Source: Megaleporinus macrocephalus
Lineage: Eukaryota; Chordata; Actinopteri; Characiformes; Anostomidae
Length of the DNA: 64,000 nucleotides
Direction: 5' to 3'
Assembly: GCA_021613375.1 (NCBI GenBank)
Contig: CM038725.1
Span: forward strand, 11,426,589-11,490,588
In this document: positions 49,976-60,639 of the stretch, piece after piece
How the letters are laid out: each line of letters begins with the position of its first letter
Numbering within the stretch: the stretch's first letter is position 1
Position numbers and translations under genes: made by a program
The notes under the pieces: generated by a model
What the model was told of the DNA's origin: nothing
Database searches by the model: none
Seen by the model: only the letters and a program-made list of their open reading frames with translations

Positions 49976-50389
49976 AGCCCTGGTGAGGGAGTTGTGGGTT
50001 TTTCAATCACCTCTTTATGTACATTTTGAAAGCACGTATAAAAAACCTGCATGGAAAAGCCAAAAACTGTTCACAGACGTTTGGCACGACTTCCAATCAC
50101 AACTGTTTGTTCCCGTGACAGATCTGGGAATTTGGTGGGTGATGGTGAAGTGGAACAGTGACTTCAGCCCTCTTTAACTCACTGATGACTTTTGAGTCTT
50201 TAACAAGTCTTAGAACAAATGTTGCACGACAATTTAGCTTGACTGTGCCAGCAAACTATTTGTAGGATCCACACATTCTATTGGATGATCTCTTTCTGAC
50301 GTGTATATACATCACAAATATTTTAGGTTATTTGTGTTGATGTCATCACATTGTAAATATATTCACAACTGTCGTGCGAGGCATCACAT
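49976..50389. other. Non-coding stretch
   Basis: Nothing recognised. Confidence 0.45.
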
Positions 50390-50640
50390 TTGTCCTTCAC
50401 GTTACTAAAGAAACCCAAAGAGATATATTCATTTTCACTCCGTCACTGCTACTCTTGGGGTCCGGAGGTCAATCTGATCATATTTTTGAGTTTCAGGTGG
50501 GATGAGGATGCTATTATCACAGTTTTTGACATGGATGTCTCTTTTTCCACATCCTGCAGTGCATCAGATTCCTCTCAGGATAACTCCCCATGCTCTGAAT
50601 TGATTTCAACATTGTTCTCTGCTTCAGATTCCTCTTCTTC
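50390..50640 (-). pseudogene. Possible piggyBac-type transposase N-terminal relic
   Basis: On the minus strand an acidic run DNEIEEEESEAENNVEI, then HGELS, a stop, EESDALQDVEKE and later KLKNMIRLTSGP can be read. PiggyBac-like transposases have an acidic N-terminus followed by an N-I-R---GP motif. Flanking text TCAAATTTGACCC (50786-50798) and CATCTTGACCC (50967-50977) fits TGACCC-rich piggyBac ends. Stops interrupt the frame and the catalytic domain is absent. Weak identification; acidic low-complexity sequence can mislead. Confidence 0.25.
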
Positions 50641-50683
50641 TATTTCATTATCAGCATCTTGGAAATCATGGCCAAACATGAGA

Positions 50684-50745
50684 AGTGTGAGTGTGAGTGT
50701 GCACATTCGTGTGTGTGTGTGTGGTTGTGTGTGTATGTGACTGTG
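50684..50745. repeat. GT-rich microsatellite
   Basis: Interrupted GTGTGA/GT tract. Confidence 0.85.
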
Positions 50746-51120
50746 TATGCGTTTGCACTGTGGTTCCTCAATCTTCCCACAGGCTCAAATTTGACCCTGC
50801 AGAGTATCTTCATGACCCAATGATGTAGAGATTGTATGTAAAAATCGAACCAGTCTTCATTTCTATACGTTCCTATCATCAATGTTAAGGACATCAACTA
50901 GTTTCCTGTCAAAGTCATGCAGGGTAATGTTGTTCTAAAACCTAAACTGAAACCTAAAAAGTGTCCATCTTGACCCAGAACGCGAGAGCAGGGTTGAATG
51001 GAACACTGCCTGGTCCGCTTGGCTGTAAAACTGCTGTACTGGGAGTGAATAAAGGTCTGAATCCCTTCATTATATACACCACGCATGGTTAGCAAGACTA
51101 CACGGTATGAGACAAGAGTG
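50746..51120. other. Non-coding stretch, possible transposon flank
   Basis: Contains the TGACCC words noted for the possible piggyBac relic; otherwise nothing. Confidence 0.35.
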
Positions 51121-52230
51121 TCACATCATCCTCAAGGGCTTGTGCTTAACTGTAGTTGATGGAGGCCTTGATTCATTTGCATCACTCCACCCAGCTCTGG
51201 CATGTGTGGTGTATGTTCTGTTTTTGAGGACCAAGTGTCCTGGGTTTGTGGAGACCTTTGACAGTTTCCCTTAACAAAATAAAGTTGAATCATAGATGTA
51301 GGCATTAAGAGAAGTCAATGGAAACACCCCCCAGTGACAGGAATAAGAGACTAGTGTGGGTTGGGTGGTGGTGATGGTGGGGATGGGGGTGGTGGGGGTT
51401 TGTGCGGCGCTCCAAACTCATTTAGAAAAACCAGAACTTCTTTTTCTTAAGTCAGCATTTCGAATCGGAGCGTGTCTGTGCTCAATTAAACGCGGCGTTT
51501 TGCAAAACGCTAAATTTACAAATTCGACATACGGCCCTTTTTCCTTTCGCCAGAGATAGGGCGCAGCAGAGAAAGAGAGAGAGAGAGAGAGAAAGAGGAG
51601 CGAGGGGGATTTAAGAGCATTTCGCAGTGTCAAACATCTAAAACCCACAGGGAACCTCGGCACAATTAGAGCGGGGGTGAAGAGGGAGGGAGGGGTGCCC
51701 TTATTTCTCTCTTACAGTAACGTGGTTATCTGTCGCGGGTGATCCTTTTAAACGCTTCGTTTGCGGGGATAAAAGCACATGCAGGGGGGTGTGGAGGAAG
51801 GGGGGAATAAACTTAGTTCTGGCTTAAATTTGCAAAATCCTTGGTGGTCATGGAAGATGATCCCAATTTGCTTCTGAGCAGCGCTGTCAGATCTCACAAT
51901 AATAAATAATTTAAGACTTTAAGCACCAATTATGTTCGATTAATGTTGGAGAGCAGACACTGTTTGGCTGCCGTTTAGCTTTCTTCGGATCGGCTCCCTC
52001 ACCTGATGAAGTCTGCACCCCACGCAGGAGACGCAAAATAGTGCTTAATCCCTCCCCGCGCTTGCTTGTATCTCTGGCGCAATCAGAACATAAAGTGATT
52101 ACCGAAAAGACTTAATTGCCGTCAAATTGAAACGTTTAGGCTTGGTCGACATTTGCTCTCGTTTGAGCTCCTCGGAGCAGAATGCATCTCGAACAATGTA
52201 GGTCAAATGGAAACGGAGGAACTGGAGAAT
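51121..52230. other. Repeat-poor island with GA and G-rich tracts
   Basis: Balanced, CpG-containing sequence. A GA run lies at about 51571-51592 and a G-rich tract at 51357-51399 with possible quadruplex potential. Short frames (51356-51663) lack motifs. Candidate regulatory cluster by texture. Confidence 0.3.
51357..51399 (+). other. G-rich tract, possible G-quadruplex
   Basis: Contains GGGTTGGG, then GGTGGTGATGGTGGGG, ATGGGGGTGGTGGGGG: at least five runs of three or more G within 43 bases. Confidence 0.5.
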
Positions 52231-52320
52231 GTGATGTCTGCTGGCCCGGTTAGACAGTTTATTAGGCACAGCTGTCTAGTAGCATGCACAGATCTGCCTT
52301 GGCATGGATTGTGAGAGATG

Positions 52321-52663
52321 TTAGATGCATTGCGCAGTAAGGATTGCAATGTACGGTTGCTGCAAATTGCTGTGAACTGCCCTTTCCACCTCGTCCCTGA
52401 GACACTGGATCTGGTTAAGATCTGGCCGCTGTGTTAGGCCACTGAAGCAGTGTAAACTTGATGTCATGTTCTTGCAGCCATTCAGTGATGATGTATGTCT
52501 TGGTTTGTCCTAGTGCCTTATCAAGCTGGAAGTGTCTTTCTGTGGAGAGATAAACAGCAGCCATGAAGGAATTACTCATGCTCAGATCCACCATGCCATT
52601 CAGATGGTCTTTATTGGCCATCAGTGGCCCTAAAATGTGCCCTTCACCAAAGGATGGTCCCAT
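52321..52663 (-). pseudogene. Tc1-type transposase DDE-domain fragment, frameshifted
   Basis: On the minus strand the frame reads HFQLDKALGQTKTYIITEWL, then QEHDIKFTLLQWP, matching the second catalytic-aspartate strand (Q-D-A--H) and W--EH---F--L-WP of Tc1 enzymes. After QWPNT the frame shifts; the neighbouring frame continues RPDLNQIQCLRDEVERA, equivalent to the SPDLNPIEHLWDEVER signature containing the third catalytic residue (here changed), and ends at a stop near 52321. The N-terminal DNA-binding domain is missing. It is an inactive fossil. Confidence 0.8.
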
Positions 52664-52779
52664 GGACTTCCATGGTTTAACATAATACCAAATTCATAAC
52701 GTCAAAAGGCTTCTTTTGAACTTTGATCTTTAGAACTGATGGCAGGATGCTGCTCTGGTGGGCAATCTCATGGCTGGAT

Positions 52780-53100
52780 TACTGACCGGGCCAGTGGGGC
52801 CAGCACACAAGGGCCCTTAACTTTTAGGGACTTTGACCCCAGGGCCCTATTGGGCTCCTAGCCATGCTTTTGAGGCCCAGTGCCATGCTTTTGAGGGCCC
52901 TGGCCATGCTTTTGGGGGGGCACTGCTCTGACTTCGACTTCTGGCTATTAGGGAGTCCTAGGAAAGAGAGGGGCATGATTTTAGAAAGCTCTGGTTATGA
53001 GAGCCCCTACCAGGGGGCCCTAGAGAAGAAGAGCAGGGCATACCATTAGAGGGCCCTTGATCACAAGGGGCGCGGGTTGGGGGGTTATCAGGGGCCCAGA
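52780..53100. repeat. GGGCCC-rich segment with GCCATGCTTTTGAG repeats
   Basis: GGGCCC or GGCCC occurs many times. GCCATGCTTTTGAGG recurs at about 52861, 52882 and 52905. It contrasts sharply with AT-rich surroundings and looks like a degenerate GC-rich repeat of unknown class. Confidence 0.5.
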
Positions 53101-53200
53101 CTATCCTTAATCCATCCTTGGGTAATCTAACAGAACAGAATTGATAAGCAGACCAATCGGAGCACATTGGGCTCTTTAGGAGGTCACAGGAGCTCTAACA

Positions 53201-53382
53201 GGGGCCGTCGTGGCCTGAAGGTTAGGGGTCCAGTTTTGTGACCGGAAGGCCACTGGTTCGATCGCTGGGACCAGCAGGACACAACTGACCTGCCCTTGAG
53301 CAAGGCACCTAACCCCAACTGCTCCCCAGGCGCCTTGGATAGGGCTGTCCACCGCTCTGGGCACGTGTGCTCACTGCCCCCC
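53201..53382 (+). mobile_element. tRNA-derived SINE
   Basis: Head GGCCGTCGTGGCCTGAAGG with A-box TGGCCTGAAGG (53211-53221) and B-box GGTTCGATCGC (53255-53265). The body reads CCTTGAGCAAGGCACCTAAC, CCCAACTGCTCCCCAGGCGC and CACCGCTCTGGGC. This head and body order is a well-known fish SINE. The B-box core is intact, so the copy is fairly young. It ends at the palindrome. Confidence 0.85.
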
Positions 53383-53424
53383 AGAGTGTATGTTCACTAG
53401 TGCTCACTAGTGAACATACACTCT
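53383..53424. repeat. Perfect 20-bp inverted repeat with 2-bp spacer
   Basis: Arm 53383-53402 (AGAGTGTATG...CACTAGTG) is exactly complementary to arm 53405-53424, with CT between. It lies at the 3' end of the SINE. Further CACTAGTG/CACTA echoes follow to 53463. Confidence 0.95.
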
Positions 53425-53789
53425 ACGTTCGTAGTCCTACGTTCTACACACTAGTGTTCACTAAATTCTAACAGCTCTAACATGTACAGTAGGAGAAAAA
53501 TAACATGTTTAATATGTAAATATATTCTAGAAGACCTTAAATAAAAATATTAAGTACAGTTAAAAACATGAGCAAAGTAGACCCCTTAAAAAAAACTATA
53601 TATTCTGTAGTATTGTGTAATGTGAAAGACACCTAGATTCATCCAACATGGCAGTTTTGCTCCACTCTGCCAAGACACAAGGTGTACCTAATAAACTGGC
53701 AACTCAATGAACAAGAATGGAGTTAAAACTTCTCATCAGACCTAGTTTATATTATACAATATATACCATGTCTGGAATCGATTCCTTGA
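53425..53789. other. AT-rich stretch and element end
   Basis: Includes the right terminus of the Tc1-like element (to about 53708); nothing else. Confidence 0.4.
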
Positions 53790-53990
53790 CCAGTTGATCA
53801 GGGTTCTTTCTGTTCGATGGTTGCATGTTCTCCAAAATTCCTAAGATTGGAGATGCTAAATTGCCCATAGGTGTGATCTGACCTATGGCGGTTTTATGCC
53901 TAACACCCAATGAGCACTGGAATAGGCTCCAGCACACCCCACCATGAACCAGGATGATAAGCAGCTTAGATGATTGCATGAACTAATATA
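53790..53990 (+). mobile_element. Retroposon 3' module (GGAGATGCTAAATTGCCC type)
   Basis: GGTTGCATGTTCTCC, GATGCTAAATTGCCCATAGG, GAGCACTGGAATAGGCTCC and AGGATGATAAGCAGCTTAG are in the usual order of a widespread fish retroposon 3' module. It shares GCATGTTCTCC and CTAAATTG with the antisense SINE at 24470-24800. Confidence 0.65.
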
Positions 53991-54139
53991 TTACACCTTT
54001 ATGTTTCGAATGATTCCTATACTGTGCACTGGAAGCCACTGTTCAGCTCACAGTTAGTCCCCACTGATGATTATGAGTGGTTAAGGCAATGTGCAAGAAC
54101 GTCCTGCAGGCTCCTATAGGCATGGTTTCCCGTCACTCA
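53991..54139. other. Short non-coding spacer
   Basis: Nothing recognised. Confidence 0.4.
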
Positions 54140-57100
54140 ACCCTCATGCTAAACCTTAATATCCATAATGACATCTGTGCGAACCACCAGGCATCCGAAC
54201 AAAACTACAAGGAGCCAATCACACGGCTTTGTTATGTTAATCTCAAGTAGCATTGTGAGCAGTTGGTCTTTATTTATCATGCTGTGAAATATCATCTGCT
54301 TTTCAGCGAGTCTAAATAACAAACCACTGCTAAAAAATCTGTAGAGGAAGTAAAGGACCAAGGAGAAAGAAAAAAAGAGATGTAATATTTTGAAGTGATT
54401 ATCCAAATAGCACCAAAAAGAACATAACGTCTTTGTTGCGCAGTAACGGCGCACTAGCGACAGCATCTCACCTATCATTTCGCAGCGTTTTACCCGCAAC
54501 GCTCTGATCAGCAGAACAAACAAACAGGAACACATGGAGATAAAGCCGGCCAGCCCGAGCACAATGTGGTCTTGTTTGTTTTTCCCAGCCCGTGTTTGTC
54601 TTCTCCATAGCCTCATGTTGATCTTTTGTTTATGCCAAAGTATGCCTCAAATCACAGTGTTGGTGCTAGTTTTCCTCAATGTCACCATGAGATGCACATA
54701 TTTTACTCCTATTCCGCTTAACAAATTCACAGTCGTGGAAATAAGCTGGCCGTGTGCAATAAGTGGCATATGATATGCTTATTTTCTTGGAATTAGCCGT
54801 GATTGATTGAGCGGCAATGAAAATATGGATAATCACCAGTGTCAGTGTGCAGCTTCTAAAATGAACGCATTAAGACTGGGAACCTGGAGACTGTACTTAT
54901 TTAGTTAAGGCTTATTCAATGATTCGGTAATTCCAAAGTATCTAAAGGTCATAATTGTGATTTACATTTGAAGCAATAACATGAGTGAAATGCCCAGAAA
55001 ACCGGCCGTCTTAATGAAGCAGGCCTTAGCGAGGAAATATGACTTAAGCAATCTGGCGTAAGAGAGCATAATTTCCTTCCAAAGCCAAGCCATTAGAATC
55101 AAGACGTCAATGTCAGCGTGGCGCTCCAGAAGGAAATGCTAGAAATACTGCGCAGCATGCATTCTTAAGTCTTTTTGGCAGGGGCTCGTGTTTGCCTTGA
55201 AGAGCGCCTGGTGCTGTTGAAACTGCAGCAGGACGCTGGACCCACTGGAACCCTCTTCTGAATACCTGCATTCAAGCAGCCATCACCCGACACATGGCAT
55301 CGCAGGCGGCCACGGCCAGTCATCTGACTGCCGGATCTACGGGAGACAGCTGCTGTCTTGTGTGGTCTTGTACGGAAGATGGCGTCCACATTTAGCCGTG
55401 CCCGTCCAAACCACCGGGATACTAACCCTAAAGAAACGAGACGGGCTCTCGCTCCCATCAGATAGCCTCTTGTTTTCGGTGGCAGCCGACCAGGTCGCCG
55501 TGTGATAATTTTCGGTTTCAGCGATGAGGACGTGTTGAAATCTCATGGATATGTAATCAGATCGTGGTCCCAAATTTAATCCCGGGGCCCTGTGAAGGAA
55601 ATTCTAAATATTTACCCTGTGTGTGCAGGACCCAATAGAGTTAAGTGGGTTTGACAATCATTTGGACCAGGTTTCTGAGGGCCTTCAGTTATTTTCATGA
55701 ACAAACTATGCTTTTCTGGATCTGGCTGAGTTTCACGAAACGTTACCGTTTAAAGTGGAGCACTTCTGCTGTTAATTTTCCTGAAAATTATTGGCTGGCG
55801 TTCAGCGTTTGCTAAGCTAAGGAACTAGGAACGGACGGACGCCAACGCCAGGCAAGTCAAACACTCCCAATACCTCAAGGAATAGTGAGCGCTGGGACAG
55901 TTTTCAAAGGCATGGCACCAGACTGAAGGACTGTCCAGAGAGATTTTACTTCTTCCATTCTCTCTCAGTACAGAGCAACTGTTGTGCGATGAGGGGGGAA
56001 AAAAAAGAAAAAGAGAAAAAAGGCTTTCAGACGTGTCTCGCAGCCATATAGATGGGTGCAAAGTTAACGTAGCACATAATTCCACCACTCCCCTCTTCTC
56101 TCCTTCCCTGCGGGCGCATGGGGAAAATAAGCATATTATCAAATTCGCCTCTCGAGCTGCATAATTTCTTGGATGCGTGAAATGGCCGGCCCTTCTGGGA
56201 CACAGGGGCCTAATGCTGAGTGGCAAGGCCTCTCTGGCTTCCGCGGCGAGGCCTCGACCCGAGCCGAAGGGGTACGACGCGCACCAGACCTAGATGCCAC
56301 TAAGGTTTCCACCAATTACAAGCACAAGGTCGGCCGTCTCGCCAAAACTGGGGGCCAAGGAGGAGGAGGAGGAGGAGGGGGAAAAGAAATAAAAAATAAA
56401 AAAAAACAGGGGGCCCAAGCCTTCTTTTGAAAAAGCCCCTTGAGGGATACCAGAGTGTGATGAAGAAGTGAGTGTGGGGGGAAATTACAGGGCCTCGTTG
56501 CTTGGCTACTTGGCAATTTGGGAACTTCATCAACTTCCAAGAAAGAAAGAAAGAAGACATGAGAAGAAAATAGACAGAAGCAAGCAAAAAAAAATAAAAA
56601 AATAAAAAAAGGAACTGGATTCCTCCCAATTGCCTCGCGCGAGCCGGGCACATGGCACCGTGGCTCCGAACACACTAGCCTTTGTGCGACACTGTAGCCT
56701 GTCCCTCCTATTTCCTGTGCTGAAGCCACTGACGCGTGTCCCCGCTCTCGCTGCCTCTTCCAGTCTGCTGGAAGTACTTATTTGTCATTTCCTCTCCGGA
56801 CTGAGGGGAGTCGTCCATTCCGTCCTCCTCACGCTTGAGCAAGTGAAGGGTAAAATGATGAGGGAGGTCTAAAGTAAACACATTAACTAACTTTTCAGAC
56901 GTAAAGGAGACCCTGAATAAACTGCCACTGTCCTCGCTGTGCATAGTAGGAACGAGTCCCTCGAGGGTACACGCTATCATCTGAAGGAGGGAGCAATTCG
57001 TTTTCACTGTAAAAACATGACGACCATTGTGCTGGAACATTTTAACACTATGACACCGGGGCTTTTTTCCCACCGACTTTAGGCAAAGTTCTGTTGTTTG

Positions 57101-57350
57101 CGGTGCTGCTTGCCGGTTGAGTCTTATGCTGCGTTTACATGGTTCGTGCCTCACTGCAGAATGCTATAAACAGCGATGGTGCACGGCTAGAGGAAGCATG
57201 CAGCTGTATAAATGTCGCCATTATAATTATAACAGTGGAATAACAGTCTTCTTGCCTGAGTGGGGGGACTAGCACTGCGTTGGAGCGCCGGGGTTGTTTT
57301 GAATGCATGCTCATGTATGAAATTTTGTGTTTTTGTTGAAGTTTAGTGAT
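54140..57350. other. Largest repeat-poor island, candidate enhancer cluster
   Basis: More than 3 kb without transposon ends, with CpG-dense parts at 55150-55600 and 56160-56340. Only small purine runs break it (GGA at 56357-56381, GAAA near 56540-56555, A-runs near 56587-56610). Three open frames of 130-155 codons (minus 54149-54616, 55825-56226, 56708-57154) have no recognisable domains. I infer regulatory DNA or possibly unrecognised non-coding exons. Confidence 0.35.
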
Positions 57351-57719
57351 GTTGAACACACGAATGGAGAACTATGAACATTCAGTGCCTCTCAGTGTTT
57401 CTGAAACAATTCTACATTCGGCTGGGAAGACCGAACCCTAGACAGAATGGATTGCTGACCGCTGCAGCAATTTTAATGCATTGCATTCAAAATCAAGGCG
57501 TTTCCAGTTTGATGTCTACCATAATGTAAATGTAGCACTGCTTTAAAACATATTTTTAAGTCTTTCTAAAGACCTTATTTAGGCATTATCATGCCAGTAA
57601 CTACTTGTTAAGTGGCTGATCAACAAACAGACTATTCCAGACTAAGTCAAGACTATTCCAGTCAAGATTTGTAGTAAATTTATTATTGATAGATATATAT
57701 TTACATTATCCAACTTACA
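57351..57719. other. Non-coding stretch
   Basis: Short CAGACTATTCCAGACTAAG echo near 57628-57662; nothing else recognised. Confidence 0.4.
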
Positions 57720-58250
57720 AAAGTGCTATGTGTTCAGTCAGAGTATGTATCTTGATCTAGTACAGGTTTAGGTCCAAACTGCTCTTATACTCAAACACTG
57801 TCATAAACAAAGGCTAGTGCTGATACCTAGAAAGAAGACTACAAAATATAAGATTAGACACGGCCTAAGTGCAACACCTAGCAATACAGGAACACCTACA
57901 GAGAAGAGAATAAATACAAGACTACATACAGTATAAGTGCAGTACATATCCAGTGTTCTTAGAAGATCAAGTGAAAAATTATTATTATTAAAATTATGGT
58001 TTATATCAATGCTTCAGTAGATTAGTGCTTATAAGTGCTTCACAAAGAGATGGGTCTTAAGTCTACGTTTGAAGACTGTGAGAGAGTTTGGACAGCCAGT
58101 GGAAGTTCGTTCCACCATCTGGGTGCCAGAACAGAGAAGAGTAAATACTGATTGACCAGAGGAGGACTGGTCTTGGTTCCTCCCAAAATTCTTGTAGGAA
58201 AAAAAAAACAAAACCTCTATACATATAAAGTTGAATTGAATGAATAGTAA
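57720..58250 (+). mobile_element. Dispersed fish retroposon, 3' end
   Basis: GATGGGTCTTAAGTCTACGT, TTTGGACAGCCAGTGGAAG, TTCCACCATCTGGGTGCCAG and AACAGAGAAGAG are followed by GACCAGAGGAGGACTGGTC, TTGGTTCCTCCCAA and a final AAGTTGAATTGAATGAAT. The last part matches the tail at 45963-46206, here with an internal deletion. No coding capacity. Confidence 0.6.
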
Positions 58251-58800
58251 ACCAGTACTATGATGATGTCAACTTAGAAACCCTATAGGCCCTTATTGAA
58301 CATAAGCTGTGCATAAATGATGTTTATGATCATCACTTCCTATTAATGCCTAGCCAGTTTGATTGCATCTCATTGGACTGTCAGGCAAAAATGTGGTACC
58401 ATAGCATGCAGGCGGGGAGATTCGCCAAGCTGGAATTCATTTACCCATTTGCGTTGAATGAAATAAAGCTTTCAACATCATTTATCATGCTTAGTATCAG
58501 TTTACTACCTCTTCACAAACTGGCTGTTTTCACGCTGGAGAAAGTCTAAGCTAGTAATGAGATAACTTAACATTAGCCTTTGTCTGTTTACCTAAAAGAC
58601 TTCCTGCCTTCCTCGGTGTAAATTTCAAGCCACATGTGAGCGACTGCGGCTTTCCATGGTCTCCATACGGCTTTAATTTCAAGTAATGGCAAAATTAAAC
58701 AGTGCGTCGGTGAGTCACTGAGTGCCAGCGCACGCCAACGCGCTGTGTTAGTGCCGGCGTGTGTACTTCCATTAAACACAGTGCTGGTGCATCTGTTGTA
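58251..58800. other. Repeat-poor island
   Basis: Balanced sequence, CpG-containing at 58690-58760. Candidate regulatory element by texture. Confidence 0.25.
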
Positions 58801-59300
58801 TGGTGGTCTTTAGATAAACACAAGTTGCATGTCTTCATAGGAAGTTATATCATAAAACCTAATTCTAACTTAGTAGAACTTGATTTAAGAATAGGCAGTG
58901 ATGTATGTGCTAGTTACTGGCCTGATAAAACTTAAGGGCTGTGCTGCAGTGTTACATATGCTTTTATTGCCTTACAGTCTTAAAGATAAAGGGGCCAAGG
59001 GGACAATTGGTTGAAAAAATAAAGCCTTAAACAAATATCAAACCAATTTGAGGTTGTTGTATGGCATCATTACAGGAACATTGTTTAGCACCTTCATTTT
59101 TAGAGTATTTATTAAATGATGGTTACTTTGATGTAGTAATAATATTGATTACTATTCATTAATTGTTGTCATATTATTTTTGGGCTGCTTTATAGTAAGT
59201 GTTTGTAATAACTGTGTAGTTACACATAAACAACACACGCAAGACCAGTGTAACGACTGGTGATACAGCCAATGTTATAGACTGATTACAGCAGTACAGC
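58801..59300. other. AT-rich non-coding stretch
   Basis: Nothing recognised. Confidence 0.45.
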
Positions 59301-59516
59301 ATTTCGTCGCTGTCCAATGAAAAACAAGTTTCTCCATTTTTGTCGATTTTGAGATTGCTGCATCATATGAACACGCCAATGGTCGTTTACTTAGTGTGAA
59401 AATTTTGTGATGAATGGACCAATAGAAGTGCTCCAAAATATCTTGGTCTCTACTGTGAAGTTGCAATTTTTGGGGATACTTGTTTTTCATTGGACAGCGA
59501 CCATATGTAATTACAC
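59299..59516 (-). mobile_element. MITE family A, copy 7
   Basis: TTTCGTCGCTGTCCAATG left and CATTGGACAGCGACCATATG right, well-preserved inverted ends. TTTGTGATGAATGGACCAAT inside. Confidence 0.85.
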
Positions 59517-59777
59517 TTTTGTATCAATTTCCTTATATGCCTTAATAGTAACAGCAAATTCTCTGTAATGTAATTACACAAGGGTAATATAACAATTTTG
59601 AGTGCAACTGAATTTTAGGTAAACTAGAACAGCAAATCGTCTTTAGTATTATAAACAACAAATGAGTTGTAACTGACATTAAGACAGTTACTTATACTGG
59701 AAATGGCAGCAAGAACTACTGTTTCAGTCTAATTACAAATGCAGTTACATGCTCTTTATTACCAATTTGTAAGAAAA

Positions 59778-60036
59778 TATCATTGCTGTCCAATGAAAAA
59801 CATGTATCTAAATTTTTGTAGATTTTGAGTTTTCTACATCATTGGAACACGCCTATGGTTGTTTACATTGTGTGAAAATTTTTTATTGAATGGACCAATA
59901 GAAGTGCTCCAAAATATCTTGGAAAAAAATCCTGGTTCCTTTGAATTAGATGGAAATTAAAGTAGGTTTTTGGTTTCTGCTGTAAAGTTGCAATTTTTGA
60001 GGATACTTGTTTTTCATTGGACAGCGACCATATGTA
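59778..60036 (-). mobile_element. MITE family A, copy 8
   Basis: ATATCATTGCTGTCCAATG left and CATTGGACAGCGACCATATG right. The most complete copy (about 259 bp). Confidence 0.9.
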
Positions 60037-60285
60037 ATTACACTTTTGTATCATTTTCCTTATATGCCCTTAATAGACACAGCAAACTCTCTGTAATGTA
60101 ATTACACATGGGTAATATAACAATTTTGAGTGCAACTGAATTTTAGCTAAACTTTAGAATTATAAACAACAAATGAGTAGTAACTGACATTAAGACAGTT
60201 ACTTATACTGGAAATGGCAGCAAGAACTACTGTTTCAGTCTAATTACAAATGCAGTTACATGCTCTTTATTACCAATTTGTAAAA

Positions 60286-60478
60286 TATCATTGCTGTCCA
60301 ATGAAAAACATGTATCTAAATTTTTGTAGATTTTGAGTTTTCTACATCATTGGAACACGCCTATGGTTGTTTACATTGTGTGAAAAATCTTTATTGAATG
60401 GACCAATAGAGGTGCTCCAAAATATCTTGGAAAAAAATCCTGGTTCCTTTGAATTAGATGGAAATTAAAGTAGGTAAG
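60286..60478 (-). mobile_element. MITE family A, copy 9, truncated
   Basis: Left end as copy 8. The right inverted repeat is missing, replaced by a (GTAA) run at 60473-60490. Confidence 0.85.
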
Positions 60479-60639
60479 TAAAGTAAGTAAACTGTACTGC
60501 GGTAATGCATCTGTAACAGTAGCTACCTCACTAGTAGTTACATTGTTGTTGCATGTGTTGTTCGTGTGTAACTACGCAGTCATTACAGACACTTATATAA
60601 ATAATTTAGATAAATATAAACCGGGACCTTTTTTAAACA
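60479..60639. other. Short non-coding spacer
   Basis: GTAA run, then sequence resembling 46590-46680. Confidence 0.4.

Larger units (their letters stand above)
52243..53708 (-). mobile_element. Tc1/mariner element with nested insertions
   Basis: The left end contains CAGTTTATTAGGCACAGCTG; the right end, reverse-complemented, contains CAGTTTATTAGGTACACC. This fits fish Tc1-like elements whose ends read TTTATTAGGTACAC. A minus-strand transposase relic lies at its left. A GGGCCC-rich segment (52780-53100) and a SINE (53201-53382) appear inserted in it. Confidence 0.7.
59301..60478 (-). repeat. 508-bp tandem duplication carrying MITE copies 7-9
   Basis: Units start at 59301, about 59780 and about 60288. 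Each unit is a family A MITE plus about 270 bp of linked sequence (TATGTAATTACACTTTTGTA, GGAAATGGCAGCAAGAACTA, ATGCTCTTTATTACCAATTT). Units 1 and 2 differ by few substitutions and a 30-50 bp deletion in the MITE of unit 1. Unit 3 is truncated within its MITE. Confidence 0.9.

Noticed and set aside
53201..53275. Functional tRNA gene
   Set aside because: A and B boxes are present but the remainder is SINE body; no foldable acceptor stem closes around it.
54149..54616. 155-codon minus-strand frame with hydrophobic segments
   Set aside because: No recognisable domain, no splice support, and it lies in a repeat-poor non-coding island. Frames of this size are expected by chance over 64 kb.
56708..57154. 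148-codon minus-strand frame
   Set aside because: No family motif; composition like the surrounding non-coding sequence.
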